DNA of 64,000 nucleotides from Microbacter sp. GSS18 (GTDB lineage Bacteria; Actinomycetota; Actinomycetes; Actinomycetales; Microbacteriaceae). The translations under genes were made by a program, and so were the position numbers. Below, in pieces: positions 8,198-19,305 of the stretch (the stretch's first letter is position 1; each line of letters opens with the position of its first letter). The notes beneath the pieces are model-generated. The model was not told the origin of the DNA and ran no database searches. It saw only the letters and a program-made list of their open reading frames with translations. The stretch spans positions 3,348,001 to 3,412,000 of the forward strand of contig CP119753.1 in assembly GCA_029319145.1 (NCBI GenBank). The letters run 5' to 3'.

Positions 8198-8270
8198 TGG
8201 CTCCGACCGGCATCGATCCGGTGACCTTTCGATTTTCAGTCGAACGCTCTACCAACTGAGCTACAGAGCC
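8198..8270 (-). tRNA. tRNA-Phe(GAA)
   Basis: The minus strand folds as a complete 73-nt tRNA: acceptor GGCTCTG/CGGAGCC, D loop with AGTTGGTAGA, anticodon loop CTGAAAA with GAA, and T loop containing the TCGATGC variant. The discriminator base is A and CCA is not encoded. It is the last of three minus-strand tRNA genes and is followed by its own hairpin. Confidence 0.95.
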
Positions 8271-8304
8271 GCGCGGCACTCGAAACTGCCGCGTCCTAAA
8301 CGAA

Positions 8305-8324
8305 AAGCCCTCCGAGAAGGGCTT
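8305..8324 (-). terminator. Terminator between tRNA-Asp and tRNA-Phe
   Basis: Minus strand: AAGCCCT, loop TCTCGG, AGGGCTT followed by further T residues (AGGGCTTTTCG). A compact Rho-independent terminator 12 bases after tRNA-Asp, so tRNA-Glu/tRNA-Asp and tRNA-Phe are likely separate transcription units. Confidence 0.75.
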
Positions 8325-8335
8325 GTCGCTCGGAG

Positions 8336-8409
8336 CGACCCTGACGGGACTTGAACCCGCGACCTCCGCCGTGACAGGGCGGCACGCTAACCAACTGCGC
8401 TACAGGGCC
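8336..8409 (-). tRNA. tRNA-Asp(GTC)
   Basis: A 74-nt cloverleaf with acceptor GGCCCTG/CAGGGTC and discriminator G, an expected identity element of tRNA-Asp. The anticodon loop is CTGTCAC (GTC), with a standard GGTTCAAGTCC T arm. CCA is not encoded. Its first four bases (8406-8409) are included in the 80-bp repeat. Confidence 0.95.
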
Positions 8410-8485
8410 ATGCTTGTGAAATTATGCTGTCGGCGTGGTGACCCCAACGGGATTCGAACCCGTGCTACCGCCGTGAAAGGGCGGC
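8406..8485. repeat. 80-bp direct repeat, copy 2: within the intact tRNA-Glu
   Basis: The partner of 3189-3268. It spans the first four bases of tRNA-Asp, the spacer and the 3' 50 nt of tRNA-Glu including the encoded CCA. Because this copy carries the complete tRNA, it would be the end at which an integrating element restored the gene. The 5.2 kb between the copies contain the kduI remnant, kdgK, eda, GH35 and the low-GC stretch. Confidence 0.85.
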
Positions 8486-8511
8486 GTCCTAGGCCGCTAA
8501 ACGATGGGGCC
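8436..8511 (-). tRNA. tRNA-Glu(TTC), intact copy
   Basis: A complete cloverleaf with acceptor GGCCCCA/TGGGGTC, discriminator A and an encoded CCA (8438-8436), unlike the two neighbouring tRNAs. The anticodon loop is CTTTCAC (TTC), and the T arm has GGTTCGAATCC. It is first in the minus-strand order Glu-Asp. A 3' copy of it lies 5.2 kb away next to kduI. Confidence 0.95.
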
Positions 8512-8731
8512 GGATGAACCCGGTGGGCTCTCGCCTGCCGACGATCAAGCATAAGAGATATCCGGCGCCATACCAAATCGAGGCCCGAAAGCACTGGTGC
8601 CCGGGCCGGAAAGGGCGGACACTGGTCGGTGTGCGCCCGTGACTGGGGTGGCAGCGCGCGCGGCCCAATCCGTTGCAGATGCGACCTGTGTTGCTAGTGT
8701 GAAAGACGTTGTCGCGCGAAGGGAGGGGTGC

Positions 8732-10126
8732 GTGAGTGACGAACCCGACCTCGACGCGTGCAATTGCGCTCCGGCGACGAGCAGCCGCGTGACGACGCGC
8801 CCGCGCATCTCGCGCCGCTCGGCCATCGGTCTCGGCGTGCTCGGCGTCGCCGCCACCGCGGCCATCGCGAGCCCGCTCGTCCCCGCGGCCTTTGCCGACG
8901 ACTACCCCACATGGGACGACGTCGAGCGGGCCAGGGCGAATCAGGCGGCCAAGGCCGGCGAGGTCACCAGGATCCAGGGGCTCATCGAGTCGCTCAAGGC
9001 CGACGTGGCCGCCAAGCAGGCCGCGGCCGAGAAGGCGTCCGACGAGTTCTACGAGGCTCAGCAGGCGTACTTCGACGCGGCGTCCCGCGCCGAGCAGCTG
9101 CAGGCGCAGGCCGATGAACAGGCCACCCTCGCGGTGGATGCCGCCAACAAGGCCGGCCGGGTGGCAGCCCAGCTCTACCGCAACGGCGGGGACGACACGT
9201 CGCTCGAGCTCTTCTTCGCAGGCAGCGCCGCGTCGGCCGACGACCTGCTGGCACGCCTGGGAACGATGGACCGCCTCCTCGAGCGGAACCAGGACATCTA
9301 CGCCGAGGCCATCACGGCCCGCGACTCCGCGCAGAGCCTCAGCGACCAGGCATCCGTCGCCCGTGACGAGCGCGACCGCCTGCAGCGGATCGCCGAGGAG
9401 AAGATGCAGGCGGCGCAGCGCGCAGCTGACGAGGCCCAGGCCGCGCTCGACGCGCAGAACGCCAACCTCGCCACCCTCGAGGCCCAGCTCGCCGCGCTGC
9501 AGGACACCACCGCCCGCACCATCGCCGACTACGAAGAGGGCGTGCGTGTGCGCGAGGAGGCGGCCCGCCGAGCGCGCGAGGAAGCCGCGCGCCGAGCACG
9601 CGAGGAGGCCGAGCGGCTCGCGCGGGAGGCTGCGGCGGCCGCGGCAGCCGGCGGTTCGAGCGGAGGCTCCGGCGGAGGTTCGAGCGGTGGCGGGGGGAGC
9701 ACGGTCTCGTCGGGCTGGGCTCGGCCCTCGTGGGGCCGGCACACGTCGGGCTACGGCCCCCGCAGTGTCCAGTGCGGCTCGAGCTACTGTGCGAGCGGAT
9801 ACCACTACGGCGTCGACCTCGCCGCCGGCTGCGGATCGGGCATCTACGCCGCGCACGCCGGGACCGTCGTGTACGCCGGGGGGAACGGCGGGTACGGCAA
9901 CTACATCAAGATCGACCACGGCAACGGCGTCGCCACCGGGTACGCCCACATCCAGTGGGGCGGCATCTACGTCCGGTACGGGCAGCGTGTGAGCGCCGGT
10001 CAGCTGATCGCGGCAGAGGGGCGCACCGGCAACTCGTTCGGGTGCCACCTGCACTACGAGGTCTACGTCAATGGCTACCCGGTGAACCCGTCGACCTTCA
10101 TGGCCCAGCGAGGCGTCTCGGTCTGA
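8732..10126 (+). CDS. Secreted M23 peptidase with coiled-coil domain
   Basis: A 464-residue cell-wall hydrolase. GTG 8732 was chosen over an upstream in-frame start because GGGAGGGG lies just before it. Residues 23-55 form a signal peptide with a twin-arginine-like SRRSAIGLG and a cleavage region after AAFA. Residues about 58-300 are a long Ala/Glu/Arg-rich coiled coil, ending in repeated EEAARRAR units, then a Gly/Ser linker. The C-terminal LytM domain has the zinc ligands in HYGVDLAAG and the HLHYE motif, so it should be catalytically active. EnvC-like M23 proteins cut peptidoglycan cross-links or activate amidases during cell separation. It is monocistronic, and the downstream gene is convergent. 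Confidence 0.88.
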   Translation: MSDEPDLDACNCAPATSSRVTTRPRISRRSAIGLGVLGVAATAAIASPLVPAAFADDYPTWDDVERARANQAAKAGEVTRIQGLIESLKADVAAKQAAAEKASDEFYEAQQAYFDAASRAEQLQAQADEQATLAVDAANKAGRVAAQLYRNGGDDTSLELFFAGSAASADDLLARLGTMDRLLERNQDIYAEAITARDSAQSLSDQASVARDERDRLQRIAEEKMQAAQRAADEAQAALDAQNANLATLEAQLAALQDTTARTIADYEEGVRVREEAARRAREEAARRAREEAERLAREAAAAAAAGGSSGGSGGGSSGGGGSTVSSGWARPSWGRHTSGYGPRSVQCGSSYCASGYHYGVDLAAGCGSGIYAAHAGTVVYAGGNGGYGNYIKIDHGNGVATGYAHIQWGGIYVRYGQRVSAGQLIAAEGRTGNSFGCHLHYEVYVNGYPVNPSTFMAQRGVSV

Positions 10127-10142
10127 CGCCGAACGCCTGTCG

Positions 10143-11492
10143 TCAGGGTCGGACCAGCGTGGCGCGCACGCGCGTGCCGAGCTCGGTGAACCGCGCACGC
10201 TCGACCTCGTCGTAGTCCTCGCGCGCCACCGACGCCTCGAGTCGCTCCAGTTGCGATCGCAGCACGTCCCGCTGCGCGGGTCGTCGCGTCCGCCACGCCA
10301 CATCGTCGAGGACGCCGAACAGGCGCGCCGCGACATCGGGGTCGCCGGCGCCGTAGCGCCGGATCTGCTCCAGCCCGACCTCGGCGAAGTCCGCGAAGCC
10401 GTCGCCTGCGGGGAGCAGGCGCGCGGCGCCGTCGGCATCCGCCCATGCCGCGGGCTGCTCGTCGCGTTCTGCGAGGTCGGCCAGCACCGCGGCGATGTGC
10501 CCGAGTGCATGGACCGCGGTGGTCGGGTCGTTCACGCCGGGTGACAGGGCCTTCGCCGCCACGTCGGCGAGCTGCCGGAGGCCGAACCCGACGTCCTGCG
10601 GCGGCGTGCGCTCGTACGCCGCCGAGAAGCACGAAGTGATCCGCTCGGCGAGGTGCTCGGCGCTCGCGGCCGTGGGCCGCACCATCGGGTCCGCCGGCCA
10701 CCACTCCACCAGCGGGGTCCCCTCGATGACGGTCTCTCCGACCGTGCGCAGCTCTCGCACGACGACGTCGGCGTCCGCGGCGATCTCGACCAGCCGCGTG
10801 CGATCGACGCCCGTGATGAACCCCGATGCCGGTGACGCGATGACACGGGCGTACTCGGGTCGCGGGGGCGCGGGCGCGGGATCCCCGGGAGAGTCGTCGG
10901 CCATGCGGGCGATCGTCTCGGACGCTTCGCGGTGGACGTCGCGCATCATCGTCTCGACCCGCAGCTGCCGCGCCAGATGGGCGAGGAAGAAGGTCAGCAC
11001 GACGACGCTCGAAAGCGTCAGGACGGATGCCGTCGTCAGCGCGATCCGCGGGACGAACGCATCCGCATCCGGGGTCGCGTCCTCGACGGTGCGCAGCACC
11101 GTCAGCGCGTAGGCGAAGGTGCCGAGGAACATCGCCAGCGTCGCATGGACCATGCGGTCCGACGCGAACATGCGCAGCAGCCGTGGCGAGGCCTGGCTCG
11201 AAGCGAGCTGAAGCGCGACGACCGTCAGCGAGAACGTCAGCGACGCCGCGGTGATGAGCGATCCCGCGATCGCCGACAGCACGGCGCGGGCGGCGTCGAC
11301 CCCGCCGGAGAAGACGAACGTCTCCACCCACGAGGGCAGGGACGCGTCGACGGCCCGGTCGATCACCGGCAGCGCGACCCCGAGGATCACGCCGGCGACG
11401 ACGGCCACCAGCGGCAGCGGCCACAGGCGCGACGCGATCGCCTCGCTGATCGAGGCGAGCCGCCGCCTGACGGCGCTGCCGGGCCGGGTCAT
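10143..11492 (-). CDS. DUF2254 membrane protein
   Basis: A 449-residue predicted integral membrane protein. About four hydrophobic segments lie in the first ~210 residues (PLPLVAVVAGVILGVALPVI near the N-terminus; LTTASVLTLSSVVVLTFFLA later), followed by a ~230-residue soluble C-terminal domain. The layout and the SGGVDAARAVLSAIAGS and LQLASSQASPRLLRMF segments match the DUF2254 family, whose function is unknown. It converges with the M23 gene, with stops 16 bases apart. A few bases after the inorganic pyrophosphatase stop, it may be read from the same promoter. Confidence 0.78.
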   Translation of the reverse strand: MTRPGSAVRRRLASISEAIASRLWPLPLVAVVAGVILGVALPVIDRAVDASLPSWVETFVFSGGVDAARAVLSAIAGSLITAASLTFSLTVVALQLASSQASPRLLRMFASDRMVHATLAMFLGTFAYALTVLRTVEDATPDADAFVPRIALTTASVLTLSSVVVLTFFLAHLARQLRVETMMRDVHREASETIARMADDSPGDPAPAPPRPEYARVIASPASGFITGVDRTRLVEIAADADVVVRELRTVGETVIEGTPLVEWWPADPMVRPTAASAEHLAERITSCFSAAYERTPPQDVGFGLRQLADVAAKALSPGVNDPTTAVHALGHIAAVLADLAERDEQPAAWADADGAARLLPAGDGFADFAEVGLEQIRRYGAGDPDVAARLFGVLDDVAWRTRRPAQRDVLRSQLERLEASVAREDYDEVERARFTELGTRVRATLVRP

Positions 11493-11501
11493 GCCCGAAG
11501 G

Positions 11502-12035
11502 CTACCGCGTGGTGGGGGCCTCGCCCTCGCCCTGCGTCTCGGTCTGGCCCTCGTGCTCCTCGAAGCGCGTGAACGACTCGGCGACGAGGCGCTCGGCCTC
11601 GGCGGCGTCCGCCCACTCGTCGACCTTGACCCACTTGCCGGGCTCGAGGTCCTTGTAGTGCTCGAAGAAGTGCGCGATCTCCTTCTGCGTGTACTCGGCG
11701 ATGTCGCCGACGTCCTGGATGTGCGCCCAGCGCGGGTCCTTCGCGAGCACGGCGACCAGCTTGTCGTCGCCGCCGGCCTCGTCGCTCATCTTCAGCACAC
11801 CGACGGGCCGCACCTTGACGATGACGCCGGGGGCGATGTCGTGGTCGAGCAGCACGAGCACGTCGAGCGGGTCGCCGTCCTCACCGAGGGTGTTCTCGAA
11901 GAACCCGTAGTTGGCGGGGTAGCCCATCGGCGTGTAGAGGATGCGGTCGAGGAAGACGCGGCCGGTGCCGTGGTCGACCTCGTACTTGACTCGGCTGCCG
12001 CGCGGGATCTCGATGACGGCGTCGTACGCGCCCAT
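11502..12035 (-). CDS. ppa: Inorganic pyrophosphatase
   Basis: A 177-residue family I soluble pyrophosphatase, which hydrolyses PPi and drives biosynthetic reactions. The signature [11 protein letters not shown] with its metal-binding aspartates is present, as are [13 protein letters not shown] and [20 protein letters not shown] ribosome site precedes the ATG at 12035; longer in-frame extensions run across the divergent tilS promoter region and were rejected. The C-terminal ~15 residues are acidic and probably disordered. It is divergent from tilS. Confidence 0.93.
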   Translation of the reverse strand: MGAYDAVIEIPRGSRVKYEVDHGTGRVFLDRILYTPMGYPANYGFFENTLGEDGDPLDVLVLLDHDIAPGVIVKVRPVGVLKMSDEAGGDDKLVAVLAKDPRWAHIQDVGDIAEYTQKEIAHFFEHYKDLEPGKWVKVDEWADAAEAERLVAESFTRFEEHEGQTETQGEGEAPTTR

Positions 12036-12212
12036 GATGGTGCTCCTTCGAAGTCTGTGGGATGCCGCCCACCAGCCTAGCCGGGCGCCGCCGCGCAGAA
12101 CTCCGCAGATCCGGCGTGGAAACCGGCCCTCGAGCCCCCGTGCGGCCCCGTTGCGCGCGTATCCGTGAAGTTCTGCACGAGCCCGCTCGCCGCGGGCGGG
12201 TAGCTTGAGGGC

Positions 12213-13211
12213 GTGAACGCGCACAGACCGGGGCTGAACCCCTCCGTCGCCGAGGTGCGGCGCGCCGTGCGCGCTGTGCTGGGCGGCGTCGAGGCGGGGG
12301 AAGCGGTCGTCGTGGGTCTCTCGGGCGGCGCGGATTCGCTCGCGCTCGCCGCCGCGTGCGCCTTCGAGGGGCCGAAGGCCGGTGTGAGGGCGACGGCGGT
12401 CGTCGTCGACCACGGGCTGCAGCCCGGCTCCGACCGTGTCGCGGCCGCAGCGGCCGAGGCCGCGCGCCGCCTCGGGATGGATGCGACGGTCGTGCCGGTC
12501 GAGGTCGGGGGCGCCGGCGGTCCCGAGGCCGCCGCGCGCGAAGCCCGGTATGCGGCGCTCCGGGACGCCGCCGCGCGGGCGGGCGCCGGCGCGGTGCTCC
12601 TCGCGCACACTCTCGACGATCAGGCCGAGACCGTGCTGCTCGGTCTCGCTCGCGGCTCGGGCGCCGCGAGCCTGCAGGGGATGGCGGACCGCGCCGACCT
12701 CGACGGCGTCGCGCTGCTGCGCCCGCTGCTGTCGGTGCGTCGCGCCACGACCCGCGCGGCGTGCGTCGCCGAGGGGCTACGGCCCTGGAACGATCCGCAC
12801 AACACCGATCCCGCCTACGCGCGCGTGCGGGTGCGCGAACGGGTGCTGCCGGTTCTCGAGAGCGAACTGGGGCCGGGCATCGCCGAGGCGCTCGCGCGCA
12901 CCGCCGCGCAGCTGCGCGAGGACGCCGAGGCGTTCGACGACATGATCGAGGAGACGATCGAGGACATCGTGGAGCACGCCGAGGCGGGGATCTCGGTGTC
13001 GGCGGCGGCCCTGTCGGCGAATCCGGCGGCGCTGCGCAACCGCATCATCCGGCACGTCGTGGCGGCCGAGTTCGGCCAGAGCCTCACGCGCGTTCAGACG
13101 CTCGAAGTGGCGCGCCTGGCCACCGACTGGACCGGTCAGGGCCCGATCGACCTTCCCGGATGCCGGGCGGGTCGCATCGGCGGGCGCATCGAGTTCACGG
13201 CGCGCGGCTGA
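12213..13211 (+). CDS. tilS: tRNA(Ile)-lysidine synthase
   Basis: A 332-residue PP-loop ATPase. [17 protein letters not shown] carries the SGGxDS ATP-binding loop, and [19 protein letters not shown] is the characteristic TilS motif. It converts the wobble cytidine of tRNA-Ile(CAU) to lysidine so that AUA is read as isoleucine. The length is typical of the shorter actinobacterial form lacking the second C-terminal domain. GTG start. It opens the conserved actinobacterial order tilS-hpt-ftsH-folE. Confidence 0.92.
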   Translation: MNAHRPGLNPSVAEVRRAVRAVLGGVEAGEAVVVGLSGGADSLALAAACAFEGPKAGVRATAVVVDHGLQPGSDRVAAAAAEAARRLGMDATVVPVEVGGAGGPEAAAREARYAALRDAAARAGAGAVLLAHTLDDQAETVLLGLARGSGAASLQGMADRADLDGVALLRPLLSVRRATTRAACVAEGLRPWNDPHNTDPAYARVRVRERVLPVLESELGPGIAEALARTAAQLREDAEAFDDMIEETIEDIVEHAEAGISVSAAALSANPAALRNRIIRHVVAAEFGQSLTRVQTLEVARLATDWTGQGPIDLPGCRAGRIGGRIEFTARG

Positions 13212-13250
13212 ACCCGCGCTCGGGGCGGTGACCTGAATAGACTCGGGAGC

Positions 13251-13802
<552 letters not shown>

Positions 13803-13816
13803 CGCGCCGCCCAGAA

Positions 13817-13849
13817 CCCCCTGTACGCCGTGGGCGAATGCACAGGGGG
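13817..13849 (+). terminator. Hairpin between hpt and ftsH
   Basis: Perfect 8-base arms CCCCCTGT (13817-13824) and ACAGGGGG (13842-13849) surround a 17-base loop, 15 bases after the hpt stop. No T run. It probably terminates or attenuates tilS-hpt transcription ahead of the ftsH promoter. Confidence 0.5.
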
Positions 13850-13944
13850 CGCCGAGGTTGCGCGGTATACCCTGAAACCCACCGCCGGCCGGCTGGATCG
13901 CCGCGGTGCCGCCGACGAAGGGACGGGGCGTTCGCGCCCACACA

Positions 13945-15954
<2,010 letters not shown>

Positions 15955-15963
15955 GCTCGGCCT

Positions 15964-16554
15964 GTGGCCGTTGATCGCGAGCGCGTCGCCGCACTGGTGC
16001 GCGAACTCCTGGACGCGATCGGGGAGGACCCCGATCGCGTCGGGCTCCGTCAGACGCCCGAGCGCGTCGCGGACGCGTACGCGGAGTTCTTCGCCGGGGT
16101 CGGGACGGATGCCGCAGTCCCCCTGCGCTCGACCATCTCGGTCTCGCGGGGTCCGGCGCCCGACACGCTGCCGTCCGGTGCCGTGATGCTGCGCGACATC
16201 GCCTTCCGGTCCGTGTGCGAGCATCATCTGCTGCCGTTCCGCGGGCGCGCCCACATCGCCTACCTGCCGGGGGAGCAGGTCGTGGGGCTCGGCGCCCTGG
16301 CCAAGGTCGTCGACGCGCTGGCGTCGCGCCCGCAGGTTCAGGAGCGCCTGGGCGAGCAGATCGCCGATGTGATCGCCGGGACGCTCGACACGCGGGGTGT
16401 GCTCGTGGTGCTCGACGCCTCACACGAATGCCTCACGATGCGCGGCGGGCGTCAGCCCGACGCGACCACCGTCACGATCGCCGCGCGCGCCGAGCTCGCC
16501 GAGCCGGCCGCGCGCGCCGAGCTCATCGCCTTGCTGGGAGGTCCGAGCACATGA
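15964..16554 (+). CDS. folE: GTP cyclohydrolase I
   Basis: A 196-residue enzyme for the first step of tetrahydrofolate synthesis, GTP to 7,8-dihydroneopterin triphosphate. The zinc site is in SVCEHHLLPFRGRAHIAY, and the substrate-binding region ECLTMRGGRQP is complete. The GTG start is 10 bases after the ftsH stop, and the stop overlaps the folP start as ATGA. It leads the tight folE-folP-folB-folK set. Confidence 0.94.
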   Translation: MAVDRERVAALVRELLDAIGEDPDRVGLRQTPERVADAYAEFFAGVGTDAAVPLRSTISVSRGPAPDTLPSGAVMLRDIAFRSVCEHHLLPFRGRAHIAYLPGEQVVGLGALAKVVDALASRPQVQERLGEQIADVIAGTLDTRGVLVVLDASHECLTMRGGRQPDATTVTIAARAELAEPAARAELIALLGGPST

Positions 16555-17384
16555 CTCTTCTCATGGGCATTGTCAACGTCACGCCCGACTCGTTCAGCGA
16601 CGGGGGGCGGTACCTCGATCACGACGCCGCGATCGCACACGGCCTCCGCCTGCGCCTCGAGGGTGCGCACATCCTCGACGTCGGCGGGGAGTCGACGCGG
16701 CCGGGCGCCGATCGCGTCGCGCCCGCGGTCGAGCGGGAGCGCGTTCTGCCGGTGGTGCGCGCGCTGGCCGAGGCGGGCGCGGCCGTGAGCATCGACACCA
16801 TGAACGCGTCCACCGCCGTGGCCGCGGTCGAGGCGGGCGCCCGCCTCGTCAACGACGTCTCCGGCGGGCTGGCCGACCCCGACATGCTCCGCGCCGTCGC
16901 ACCCACCGGCGCTGATGTGGTGCTGTCGCACTGGCGCGGGCACTCCGCCGACATGTACGCGCGTGCGACGTACTCCGACATCGTGTGCGACGTCGCCACC
17001 GAGCTGTCGGCCCGTGTCGAGGCGGCGGGCGCCGCCGGCATCGCGCCCGCGCGGGTCATCATCGATCCGGGCATCGGCTTCGGCAAGCGCGGTCAGCAGA
17101 ACTGGTCGCTGCTGCGACGTCTGGACCGGCTCGGCCAGCTCGGCGTGCGCGTGCTGGTCGGCACCAGCCGCAAGCGCTTCCTCACCGAGATCCTCGATCC
17201 TGAGGACCCCGCGGCCATCGACCAGCACCGCCGCGATCTCGCCACGGCCGTCACCACCGTGCTCGCCGCGCGGGCCGGCGTGTGGGCGGTGCGCGTGCAC
17301 GATGTCGCCGGATCGCGGGACGCGCTCGCGATCCAGCACGCATGGGAGGGGGAGAGCCGGTGGGCACCGACGAGATCGCGCTGA
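16551..17384 (+). CDS. folP: Dihydropteroate synthase
   Basis: A 277-residue TIM-barrel enzyme joining 6-hydroxymethyl-7,8-dihydropterin pyrophosphate to p-aminobenzoate; it is the sulfonamide target. Both signatures are visible: MGIVNVTPDSFSDGG at the N-terminus and LDVGGESTRPGA near residue 45. DPGIGFGK and GTSRKRF complete the active site. The ATG overlaps the folE stop. The last 25 bases overlap folB. Confidence 0.94.
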   Translation: MTLLMGIVNVTPDSFSDGGRYLDHDAAIAHGLRLRLEGAHILDVGGESTRPGADRVAPAVERERVLPVVRALAEAGAAVSIDTMNASTAVAAVEAGARLVNDVSGGLADPDMLRAVAPTGADVVLSHWRGHSADMYARATYSDIVCDVATELSARVEAAGAAGIAPARVIIDPGIGFGKRGQQNWSLLRRLDRLGQLGVRVLVGTSRKRFLTEILDPEDPAAIDQHRRDLATAVTTVLAARAGVWAVRVHDVAGSRDALAIQHAWEGESRWAPTRSR

Positions 17385-17743
17385 CGGGCCTCACGGTCTT
17401 CGGGCGCCACGGGGTCTACGAGCATGAGCGGCGCGACGGCCAGGAGTTCGTCGTCGACGTCGTGATGCGCCTCGACATGCGTCGCGCGGCCGAGACCGAC
17501 GACGTCGCCGACACCGTCCACTACGGCGAGCTCGCCTCGAAGGTGGCCGCTGTGATCGGCGGGCGGCCGGTCGCGCTCATCGAGACGCTCGCGACGCGCA
17601 TCGCCGACGCCGTGCTCGCCGAGCCGCTCATCGACTCGGTGCGTGTGACGGTGCACAAGCCGCACGCGCCGATCCCGCTGCACTTCGACGACGTGACGGT
17701 GACGGTCGAGCGCGCGAAGCGGTCCGGCGAGGCGGCGAGGTGA
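17360..17743 (+). CDS. folB: Dihydroneopterin aldolase
   Basis: A 127-residue enzyme converting 7,8-dihydroneopterin to 6-hydroxymethyl-7,8-dihydropterin and glycolaldehyde. LTGLTVFGRHGVYEHERRDGQ is the typical N-terminus, and the catalytic lysine sits in VTVHKPHAPI. GTG 17360 was chosen because the sequence GGGAGGGGGAGA stands just upstream; the longer frame begins inside folP. Its stop overlaps the folK start (GTGA). Confidence 0.92.
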   Translation: MGTDEIALTGLTVFGRHGVYEHERRDGQEFVVDVVMRLDMRRAAETDDVADTVHYGELASKVAAVIGGRPVALIETLATRIADAVLAEPLIDSVRVTVHKPHAPIPLHFDDVTVTVERAKRSGEAAR

Positions 17744-18273
17744 GTCGACGCCTCGCCGACGGAATCGGTGCACCGCCGGCTCCGGCAGACCGTCCGGCCG
17801 TGCAGGCCGTCGTCGCCCTCGGGGCCAATCAGGGGGATCGGCGCGCCACCTTCGCGGCGGCCGTGGACGAGCTCTCGCGACTGCCGCTGACGACGGACGT
17901 CCGCGTGGCCGAGCCCATCGAGTCGGTCGCGATCACCCTCGAGGGAGCGGATGCCGACGCGCCCGCCTACCTGAACTCGGTGGCCGTGATGACCACCCGC
18001 CTCGCGCCGTCGGTGCTGCTCGGCTACCTGCACGCCATCGAGGCGCGGCACGGGCGCGAGCGGACGGTGCGGTGGGGCGATCGGACGCTCGATCTCGACC
18101 TCATCGTCTACGGTGACGCCCGCAGCGACGACCCGCGCCTGCTGCTGCCGCATCCGCGCGCCGCCGAGCGCGACTTCGTCCTCGCGCCCTGGCTCGCCCT
18201 CGACCCCGATGCGGTGCTGCCGGGGGCGGGACGCGTCGACGAGCTGCTGGCGAGGCTCGGGAGCGACTCGTGA
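17740..18273 (+). CDS. folK: 2-amino-4-hydroxy-6-hydroxymethyldihydropteridine diphosphokinase
   Basis: A 177-residue HPPK that transfers pyrophosphate from ATP to the pterin, giving the FolP substrate. VALGANQGDRRATF is the N-terminal signature, and RWGDRTLDLDLIVYGD holds the two Mg-binding aspartates. GTG start overlapping the folB stop; its own stop overlaps the next GTG. The window thus carries the whole pterin branch in order. Confidence 0.93.
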   Translation: MSRRLADGIGAPPAPADRPAVQAVVALGANQGDRRATFAAAVDELSRLPLTTDVRVAEPIESVAITLEGADADAPAYLNSVAVMTTRLAPSVLLGYLHAIEARHGRERTVRWGDRTLDLDLIVYGDARSDDPRLLLPHPRAAERDFVLAPWLALDPDAVLPGAGRVDELLARLGSDS

Positions 18274-18770
18274 AGCGCACCGGACCGGGCGTCCTCATCG
18301 TCGCGGCGCTCATCGGCGTGGCGGCCGGCTTCGCCTTCGACCAGGTGCTGACGGCCTCCGGCCGCCCCACGTTCACGCCGGCGATCACGCTGCCGGTGCT
18401 GCTGCTCGTGCTCGCGGTGGCCGTGGTGGCTCTCGCACTGCCGATCTACCGCGCGGCGCGCGGCTCCGCTCCGGCTCGCATCGATCCGTTCCGTGCCGTC
18501 CGCGTCGCGATGCTCGCCAAGGCCTCCAGCATCGTCGGAGCGGGCGTCGGAGGCCTCGGCCTCGGGCTCGCGCTGTTCCTGCTGAGTCGTCCGGTGCCGC
18601 CGTCGGTAGGCTCGTTGGGAGCGGTGCTCGCCACCGCCGGCGCGGGCGGCCTGCTGATCGCCGCCGGGCTGGTCGCGGAGCACCTGTGCACGATCCGGAA
18701 GGACGACGATGACGAACACCCCGGAGCCGCCGGACCCGGGTCCGGGCCCGAGCCCCAGCTCCACGACTGA
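18270..18770 (+). CDS. DUF3180 membrane protein
   Basis: A 166-residue protein with four hydrophobic segments (LIVAALIGVAAGFAF; ITLPVLLLVLAVAVVALALP; IVGAGVGGLGLGLALFLLS; GLLIAAGLVAEHL), matching the DUF3180 family regularly found after folK in actinobacteria. Function unknown. The C-terminal tail is acidic and Pro/Gly-rich. Its last 62 bases overlap the next gene in another frame, an unusually long same-strand overlap. Confidence 0.85.
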   Translation: MKRTGPGVLIVAALIGVAAGFAFDQVLTASGRPTFTPAITLPVLLLVLAVAVVALALPIYRAARGSAPARIDPFRAVRVAMLAKASSIVGAGVGGLGLGLALFLLSRPVPPSVGSLGAVLATAGAGGLLIAAGLVAEHLCTIRKDDDDEHPGAAGPGSGPEPQLHD

Positions 18771-19305
18771 GCCCGACGCTGCCGGCCCCGAGACGTTCTC
18801 GCGCCTGATCGAGCCGCGGTCGTCGGCCCGTCTCGCCCTCGAGCCGGGCGCGTGGCACCAGATCTCGCCGAAGTACGTGTGGGTTCAGCTCATCTCCAGC
18901 GGCACCGTGCTCCTCATCGTCGTCGCCGTCACGCTCGTGCTGTGGCTGCTGTGGCACCAGTGGTGGGCCCTGATGGTCGGCGGCATCATCAGCGTGGTGC
19001 TCCTGTGGACCATCGCGATCACGCCCCGGCAGGCCCGATCCATCGGGTACCGGCTGCGCGACGACGACCTGGTCTTCCGCCGGGGCATCCTGTGGCAGCG
19101 GATCGTCGCGGTGCCGTACGGGCGCATGCAGCTCGTCGACATCACGCACGGACCCCTCGACCGGGGCTTCGGGATCGCGCAGCTGAAGTTCGTCACGGCC
19201 GCCGCCGCGACCGGCGTGACGATCCCCGGGCTGCCGCAGGCGACCGCCGAGGCGCTCCGCGACCACCTCGTCGATGTCGCCGAGACTCGCCGGACGGGCC
19301 TGTGA
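18709..19305 (+). CDS. Bacterial PH domain protein (YdbS-like)
   Basis: A 198-residue membrane protein of the bPH2 (DUF304) family. After a Pro-rich N-terminus there are two helices (about residues 65-85 and 88-105), then a PH-like domain with RRGILWQRIVAVPYGRMQLV. In Bacillus, YdbS and YdbT act as a pair; the next gene is the YdbT-like partner, so a two-protein membrane complex is likely. ATG 18709 lies inside the DUF3180 gene. The stop overlaps the next GTG. Confidence 0.85.
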   Translation: MTNTPEPPDPGPGPSPSSTTEPDAAGPETFSRLIEPRSSARLALEPGAWHQISPKYVWVQLISSGTVLLIVVAVTLVLWLLWHQWWALMVGGIISVVLLWTIAITPRQARSIGYRLRDDDLVFRRGILWQRIVAVPYGRMQLVDITHGPLDRGFGIAQLKFVTAAAATGVTIPGLPQATAEALRDHLVDVAETRRTGL

